Below are positions 7,128 to 10,845 of a DNA stretch of 10,845 nucleotides, one piece after another (position 1 is the stretch's first letter; each line of letters starts with the position of its first letter). A program made the translations under genes and the position numbers. The stretch is from Aquificota bacterium. GTDB taxonomy: Bacteria; Aquificota; Aquificia; Aquificales; Hydrogenothermaceae. The stretch is from the NCBI GenBank assembly GCA_013153295.1, contig JAADEV010000003.1, positions 1 through 10,845 of the forward strand. Reading direction: 5' to 3'. The notes beneath the pieces are model-generated. The model was not told where the DNA came from. It saw only the letters and a list, made by a program, of their open reading frames with translations, and did not search any database.

Positions 7128-8930
7128 ATGGCATTTGATTTAACAGTCAAGTATGCCGGAGAAGGTGGTGAAGGTGTCATCTCCGCCGGTGATTTTACAA
7201 TGAGGGCGGCATCTAACTTAGGATACGAGGTGGTAACCTTCAAATCCTTCCCAGCTGAAATTAAAGGTGGTTATGCCCTATCCCAAGTTAGAATGTCAGA
7301 TGAAAAAATCCTATCCCAAGGGGACGGTTTTGACATACTTGTTGCGTTTAACGGTGAAGCATACGAGGTAAACAAACCACTTTTATCTAAGGGAAAAGTT
7401 TTAATCTGGGATGGACCAGAAGGGGGAGACTTTGAGCCAGACCTTGAAGAGCTGGAAAAGATGGGAGTTTACACATATGCAGTTCCTATGTCAAAGTTGG
7501 CTAAAGAAGATGTAGGGGCTTACATAACAAAGAACGTTATAGCAATGGCGGCTGTTTTTGAGCTGTTCGGTTTCCCAATGGAAGTTCTAAAGCAGGAAAT
7601 AGTTAAGAAATTCTCCAAAAAGGGACAAGATGTTGTTGACCTAAACTTTAAAGCTATAGAAGTTGCCCAAAACTACATAAAAGAAAATATTAAAAAAATA
7701 GACCCATACAAAGTTCCCGGACCATTACCAAAGAAAGATGTTATTATCGTTGAAGGAAACGAGGCTATTGCCCTTGGTGCGGCAGTTGCAGGCTGTAAGG
7801 TTTTTGCCGCATATCCAATTACACCTGCTACAACAGTAGGAAACTACCTATCATCTCTAATACTTAAAACAGGTGGTTTTGTTTACCAGTCTGAGGACGA
7901 AATATCCTCTATGGCGGCTATTATAGGGGCATCTTTTGCCGGTGTTAAAGCTATGACAGCCACATCTGGTCCCGGTATCTCCCTTATGCAGGAGCTTATC
8001 GGACTGGCATCTATGACAGAGTTGCCAACAGTTATAGTTGATGTTCAGAGAGCTGGACCATCTACAGGTATGCCAACAAAACACGAGCAGGCAGACCTAT
8101 TTGCCGCCGCTTTAGGTGGACACGGTGATGACCAGAGAATAGTTATAGCACCTAAAAATGTTGAAGAGAACTTTTACCTTACAATAGAAGCGTTTAACCT
8201 TGCGGAAAAATATCAGCTACCTGTATTACTACTAACAGACGGTTCTCTCTCCCTAAGGGCTGAGGCAATACCAACTCCAGATGTTAAGAAGATAAAAGAA
8301 AACCTTATAGAAAGACCTATTGTTAAGAAAGAAGATGTTAAACCTGAAGACCTTGACCACCTATTTAGATATGCAATAACAGAAAGCGGAATATCCCCAA
8401 TGTTTGCACCGGGAGTATCTCCAAAACCTTACACAGCTACAGGTCTGGAACACGCAGAAAACTCCCGTCCAAGAACCACACCTAACGAAAGAACTGTAAT
8501 GATGGATAAAAGATTTAGAAAAATCGCCCATGTGGAAGAAGAGAACCCACATCTGGTAGAGTGGGATTTAGGAGACCTGAAAGAGGGTGAAAAGGCAGAT
8601 ATTGCAGTGGTAGCTTGGGGATTAACAGCATCTATTGCACAGGAAGCGGTTAAAAGATTAAGGGAGAAAGGATACAAAATAGCGGCACTTTATCCAAAAC
8701 TACTGTATCCTGTTCCAAAGAATGCCCTTGAAAAACTGGCTACAATGGCAGATAAAATACTTGTTCCAGAAGCATCTTACCTTGGACACTTTGCCAGATT
8801 TATGAAGATGTTTACAAACATTCCTCAGGAGAAGATTGTCCAGTTTAACATCTACAGAGGTGAACCTTTCATACCTAAAGAGATAGAGGAGAAAATCCTT
8901 GAACTCTTAGGTGAAAAGGTAAACGCATAA
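7128..8930 (+). CDS. korA: 2-oxoacid:ferredoxin oxidoreductase, fused gamma-alpha subunit (2-oxoglutarate synthase type)
   Basis: Large subunit of a two-subunit OFOR. With KorB it links succinyl-CoA, CO2 and reduced ferredoxin to 2-oxoglutarate, the carboxylation of the reductive TCA cycle, or runs in reverse. The 600 residues show the fusion order: gamma domain about 1-185 (GEGGEGVISAG at 11-21, FPAEIKGGYA at 41-50), then alpha domain I from about 205 with the hallmark YPITP at 229-233, TSGPGISLM at 279-287 and RAGPSTGMPT at 308-317, and a C-terminal domain about 488-595. There are no ferredoxin-like Cys clusters, as expected for this type. The AAAGGAGG site supports this start over an ATG 18 bases upstream. 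korB follows after 30 bp. The 2-oxoglutarate assignment comes from resemblance to Aquificales KorAB; pyruvate or branched-chain oxoacids cannot be excluded from sequence alone. Confidence 0.93.
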   Translation: MAFDLTVKYAGEGGEGVISAGDFTMRAASNLGYEVVTFKSFPAEIKGGYALSQVRMSDEKILSQGDGFDILVAFNGEAYEVNKPLLSKGKVLIWDGPEGGDFEPDLEELEKMGVYTYAVPMSKLAKEDVGAYITKNVIAMAAVFELFGFPMEVLKQEIVKKFSKKGQDVVDLNFKAIEVAQNYIKENIKKIDPYKVPGPLPKKDVIIVEGNEAIALGAAVAGCKVFAAYPITPATTVGNYLSSLILKTGGFVYQSEDEISSMAAIIGASFAGVKAMTATSGPGISLMQELIGLASMTELPTVIVDVQRAGPSTGMPTKHEQADLFAAALGGHGDDQRIVIAPKNVEENFYLTIEAFNLAEKYQLPVLLLTDGSLSLRAEAIPTPDVKKIKENLIERPIVKKEDVKPEDLDHLFRYAITESGISPMFAPGVSPKPYTATGLEHAENSRPRTTPNERTVMMDKRFRKIAHVEEENPHLVEWDLGDLKEGEKADIAVVAWGLTASIAQEAVKRLREKGYKIAALYPKLLYPVPKNALEKLATMADKILVPEASYLGHFARFMKMFTNIPQEKIVQFNIYRGEPFIPKEIEEKILELLGEKVNA

Positions 8931-8960
8931 CAAACAAAAGAAAAAAAGGAGGTTTTTAAG

Positions 8961-9884
8961 ATGGAATACATCAGACTACAAGAAAAACTACCACCTAAAG
9001 AATACAGAAGTGATATTGAACCAACTTGGTGTCCCGGTTGTGGAGACTTTGGGGTTGTTACAGCTTTAACAAAGGCTTTCTCCGAAGAAAGGCTTGACCC
9101 TACTGCTATAACAATGACTTCAGGTATCGGTTGTTCCTCAAGGCTACCACTTTGGATGAACGCATTTGGTATACACACAGCCCACGGAAGGGCTTTACCT
9201 GCCGCAGTTGGTATCAGACTTGCAAAACCTGAAGTGCCAACAATCGTTACAGCTGGGGACGGTGATATATTCTCCATTGGAATGGAACACTTCCCACACA
9301 CAGCAAGGAAGAACTTTGATATTACACTTGTTGTTATGGATAACAGAATGTATGCTTTAACTAAAAACCAAACATCTCCAACATCAAGACACGGATACAA
9401 AGGTTCATTAAACCCATACGGAAACATAGAAGACCCGTTTAATGTTATTAAGTTTGCGATTGCTTCCGGAGCAACATTTGTAGCCCAGTCCTACTCTGGA
9501 AACCCAAAACACCTTGCTGATACAATTCAAGCGGCTGTAGAACACAAAGGGTTTGCATTTGTTAATGTCCTTTCACCTTGCCCAACATTTAACAAAGTGG
9601 ACACATTTAAGTATTACAAAGGTAGACTGATAGATATTAACAAAGAGCTTGGACACGACCCGTCTGATATGAAAGCCGCCCTTGAACTTGCTTCCCATGT
9701 GTTAGACGCAGACTACCCAGAGCTTGAAGATGCAGAACCTTTCAAAGGAAAAAGACCTATCGGAATATTCTACAAAGTGGAAAAGGAAACATTTGAAGAA
9801 AGAATTGCTAAGCTGAAAGAAAAGTATGCCCCACCTTCAGGGGAACCGGACTGGGACGAGATACTATCCCAGTATAAGCCTTAA
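8961..9884 (+). CDS. korB: 2-oxoacid:ferredoxin oxidoreductase, beta subunit (TPP and [4Fe-4S])
   Basis: Catalytic partner of KorA, binding thiamine pyrophosphate and one [4Fe-4S] cluster that exchanges electrons with ferredoxin. It has 307 residues, normal for two-subunit OFOR beta chains. The four cluster cysteines are visible: C24 and C27 in WCPGCGD, C58 in GIGCSSR and C207 in SPCPTF, the same spacing pattern as known archaeal beta subunits. The TPP motif begins AGDGD at 98-102 and is followed by the conserved MDNRMYALTKNQTSPTS at 126-142. The ribosome site GGAGG lies 8 bases before the ATG. It is 30 bp after korA and is closed by the terminator at 9898, so korAB is a two-gene operon. A separate delta (ferredoxin) subunit is absent, so a free ferredoxin must serve; one is encoded at 10571-10795. 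Confidence 0.95.
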   Translation: MEYIRLQEKLPPKEYRSDIEPTWCPGCGDFGVVTALTKAFSEERLDPTAITMTSGIGCSSRLPLWMNAFGIHTAHGRALPAAVGIRLAKPEVPTIVTAGDGDIFSIGMEHFPHTARKNFDITLVVMDNRMYALTKNQTSPTSRHGYKGSLNPYGNIEDPFNVIKFAIASGATFVAQSYSGNPKHLADTIQAAVEHKGFAFVNVLSPCPTFNKVDTFKYYKGRLIDINKELGHDPSDMKAALELASHVLDADYPELEDAEPFKGKRPIGIFYKVEKETFEERIAKLKEKYAPPSGEPDWDEILSQYKP

Positions 9885-9897
9885 AAAACTTCACCAC

Positions 9898-9921
9898 AGC
9901 CCCCTACCACGGGGGCTTTTT
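9898..9921 (+). terminator. Rho-independent terminator of korAB
   Basis: AGCCCCC, loop TACCAC, GGGGGCT, then TTTT: a perfect 7-bp GC-rich stem 13 bases after the korB stop with a U run. Confidence 0.93.
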
Positions 9922-9941
9922 GTCTTAAAGAGAATAAAAAC

Positions 9942-10313
9942 ATGCTTAAAGTTGGAAATCTATGGATAGACCTGTATAAAGTATATGCTTACAGACTGGA
10001 AAAAGATGATAGTGGATACTTTTTTGTTTTCTATATAGAGAACAAAGAAATAGAGATACCAAAAAAATTTCCTACTGAAAAAGATGCTTTAGAGTGGATA
10101 GAGTGCTTAGAAATGGAATTTGCAGATTTATTCCTATCAGATGAGGAAATTGAGTGTAAAAGGGAAAAGACAAAGGGTTCTAAAAAGTTTATCCACAAAA
10201 CAAAACAGTTTATTAGAGATATTTTTGTATTTGCAGTTATAATGTTTGTTTTATTTTCTTTTGTTTTAGGGAGTGTAGAGATTATAAAAAAGATACTGTC
10301 TTTTTTTAAGTAG
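9942..10313 (+). CDS. Uncharacterised 123-aa protein with C-terminal membrane anchor
   Basis: I do not recognise the family. Residues 1-75 form a soluble-looking domain with alternating aromatic and charged residues (LWIDLYKVYAYRLEKD at 7-22, then GYFFVFYIE), suggesting beta strands, followed by an acidic helix-like part (ALEWIECLEMEFADLF). A basic linker (about 73-92) leads to one hydrophobic helix at about 93-112 and a short basic tail. This predicts a tail-anchored protein with its main domain in the cytoplasm. The ATG lies only 20 bases past the korB terminator, and the upstream AAAGAG is a poor ribosome site, so expression is probably low, by read-through, or leaderless (GAGAAT lies 6 bases before the ATG). 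Its last 8 bases overlap the convergent small gene at 10306. Coding is supported by length, coherent domain structure and placement. Confidence 0.72.
   Translation: MLKVGNLWIDLYKVYAYRLEKDDSGYFFVFYIENKEIEIPKKFPTEKDALEWIECLEMEFADLFLSDEEIECKREKTKGSKKFIHKTKQFIRDIFVFAVIMFVLFSFVLGSVEIIKKILSFFK
10286..10307. terminator. Possible bidirectional AT-rich hairpin between convergent genes
   Basis: AAAAAAGA, loop TACTG, TCTTTTTT gives an 8-bp stem with U-rich 3' arms on both strands. It covers the last codons of the 9942-10313 gene and lies directly after the stop of the minus-strand gene at 10306. The stem has only one G-C pair, so it is a weak candidate. Confidence 0.3.
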
Positions 10314-10527
10314 CCTTTTCTTCTATTTCTGCCCTTTTCTTTTTAAACCATCTGTAAGAAGAAATAACTAGCCCTAAGCCTACCACTAACCCTGCTGTTA
10401 ATTTGGAAATTGTAGGGTCTATATTCCATATCCGTGTAATGGTAAACCATATAAAAATATAAACAAGATAAGAGCCGTATAAAAGAAGAGCTAAGGAAAA
10501 GCCTTCCCAGAGTATTTTTGTTATCAT
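10306..10527 (-). CDS. Uncharacterised 73-aa two-helix membrane protein
   Basis: I do not recognise the family. Two hydrophobic helices are evident, about residues 8-31 (rich in Leu, Tyr, Phe, Trp) and 42-58 (KLTAGLVVGLGLVISSY), followed by a basic then acidic tail (RWFKKKRAEIEEK). The charge pattern suggests both ends are cytoplasmic. The start has no visible ribosome site. An in-frame stop lies two codons upstream, so the ATG at 10527 is the first usable one. TAAAAT (10541-10536) lies 8 bases before it, so a leaderless transcript is possible. It sits 13 bp after the ferredoxin terminator on the same strand and its 3' end overlaps the convergent gene by 8 bp. The strongly membrane-like composition supports a real gene, but its size and lack of translation signals leave doubt. 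Confidence 0.6.
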   Translation of the reverse strand: MITKILWEGFSLALLLYGSYLVYIFIWFTITRIWNIDPTISKLTAGLVVGLGLVISSYRWFKKKRAEIEEKAT

Positions 10528-10540
10528 CAGGTTTTATTTT

Positions 10541-10560
10541 AAAAGGGGGGATACCCCCCC
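10541..10560 (-). terminator. Rho-independent terminator of the ferredoxin gene
   Basis: On the minus strand GGGGGG(G), short loop, CCCCCC, then TTTTAAAAT, beginning 10 bases after the ferredoxin stop. An all-G/C 6-bp stem with a 4-base loop and a short U run. Confidence 0.82.
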
Positions 10561-10570
10561 AAGAGATTAA

Positions 10571-10795
10571 TTACTCTTCTATTACTTCAGTGATTAATGC
10601 TCCAGATGGACATTCCTCTGTAATTTCTAAAGCTCTTTCTGCAAGCTCCCCTTCTATAATAGCCCCATCTCCACCGATGTCATCTTTAACTTTAGCAATT
10701 CCATCTCCTTGGTCTTCGTAAACCTCTGGGAGTTCGTCGTAGCAAAGTGCACAGGCTGTGCAAAGGTCTTGGTCAACAGATACTTTAACTTTCAT
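10571..10795 (-). CDS. Single-cluster [4Fe-4S] ferredoxin
   Basis: A 74-residue acidic electron carrier. It has C12, C15 and C18 in LCTACALC, then a distant C62 in ECPSGAL; together they can hold one [4Fe-4S] cluster. No second CxxCxxC motif exists, so it is not the two-cluster clostridial type. It resembles the monocluster ferredoxins of thermophiles such as Thermotoga and Hydrogenobacter, with a somewhat longer Gly/Glu-rich loop (GGDGAIIEGE at 41-50). The ribosome site AAGGAGG is 9 bases before the ATG at 10795 and a strong terminator follows, so it is probably a single-gene unit. Likely role: low-potential electron donor or acceptor for KorAB and other ferredoxin enzymes. The pairing is inferred from proximity and from known 2-oxoglutarate:ferredoxin chemistry, as the genes are on opposite strands. 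Confidence 0.95.
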   Translation of the reverse strand: MKVKVSVDQDLCTACALCYDELPEVYEDQGDGIAKVKDDIGGDGAIIEGELAERALEITEECPSGALITEVIEE

Positions 10796-10832
10796 CTGGC
10801 TAAACCTCCTTGGTATTTAATTAAGCCCTTAT

Positions 10833-10838
10833 AGTATA
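10833..10838 (-). promoter_or_regulatory. Candidate -10 element of the ferredoxin promoter
   Basis: TATACT on the minus strand, 37 bases before the ferredoxin ATG and upstream of its AAGGAGG site. The expected -35 would fall outside the window, so only half the promoter can be judged. Confidence 0.45.
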
Positions 10839-10845
10839 TTCTAAC

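Noticed and set aside
8852..9427. A 191-codon open frame on the minus strand opposite korB
   Set aside because: It lies antisense to a clearly real, conserved gene, has no domain I recognise, and such long shadows arise from the codon bias of the sense gene.
1..10845. CRISPR arrays, tRNA or rRNA genes, insertion sequences, toxin-antitoxin or phage genes
   Set aside because: No regularly spaced repeats, no cloverleaf with CCA-like end, no transposase motifs and no terminal inverted repeats were found on either strand.

Overview
The window looks like chromosomal DNA of a thermophilic, autotrophic bacterium of the Aquificota, most likely of the Hydrogenothermaceae (a Persephonella- or Sulfurihydrogenibium-like organism). 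This placement is an inference. It rests on a two-subunit 2-oxoacid:ferredoxin oxidoreductase of the KorAB type used in the reductive TCA cycle, a nearby single-cluster ferredoxin, a fructose-1,6-bisphosphatase, moderately AT-rich DNA, purine-rich coding strands and Lys/Glu-rich proteins. No rRNA, tRNA, CRISPR array, insertion sequence or phage gene is visible.

Layout. From position 6979 down to the left edge, seven genes run on the minus strand with short gaps: fbp (fructose-1,6-bisphosphatase), a short DedA/VTT-type membrane protein, a 56-residue Cys-rich protein, argD (acetylornithine aminotransferase type), rnr (RNase R), hemE (uroporphyrinogen decarboxylase), and an MDR-type dehydrogenase cut by the window edge. 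fbp to argD are spaced +3 bp, +10 bp and a 4-bp ATGA overlap, so these four are almost certainly co-transcribed. The gaps to rnr, hemE and the dehydrogenase are 38, 68 and 45 bp, with no convincing terminator. On the plus strand from 7128, korA and korB form an operon closed by a strong terminator, followed by a small gene for a membrane-anchored protein. Facing it on the minus strand are a ferredoxin gene with its own terminator and then a small two-helix membrane protein gene. The last two plus- and minus-strand genes overlap tail to tail by 8 bp.

How it fits together. The fbp and kor operons diverge from a 148-bp AT-rich region holding promoter-like elements for both directions and a perfect 7-bp inverted repeat over the kor -35 region. 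KorAB would carry out ferredoxin-dependent carboxylation of succinyl-CoA to 2-oxoglutarate, the ferredoxin could be its electron donor, and FBP would take fixed carbon to hexose phosphates. ArgD, HemE and RNase R are general housekeeping functions.

Most worth a second look: the dehydrogenase keeps its structural zinc cysteines but has lost two of the catalytic zinc ligands; a Cys-rich small protein is translationally coupled to argD; and two tiny uncharacterised membrane proteins each begin right behind a terminator. I see no clear new multi-gene system; the window is mostly core metabolism.
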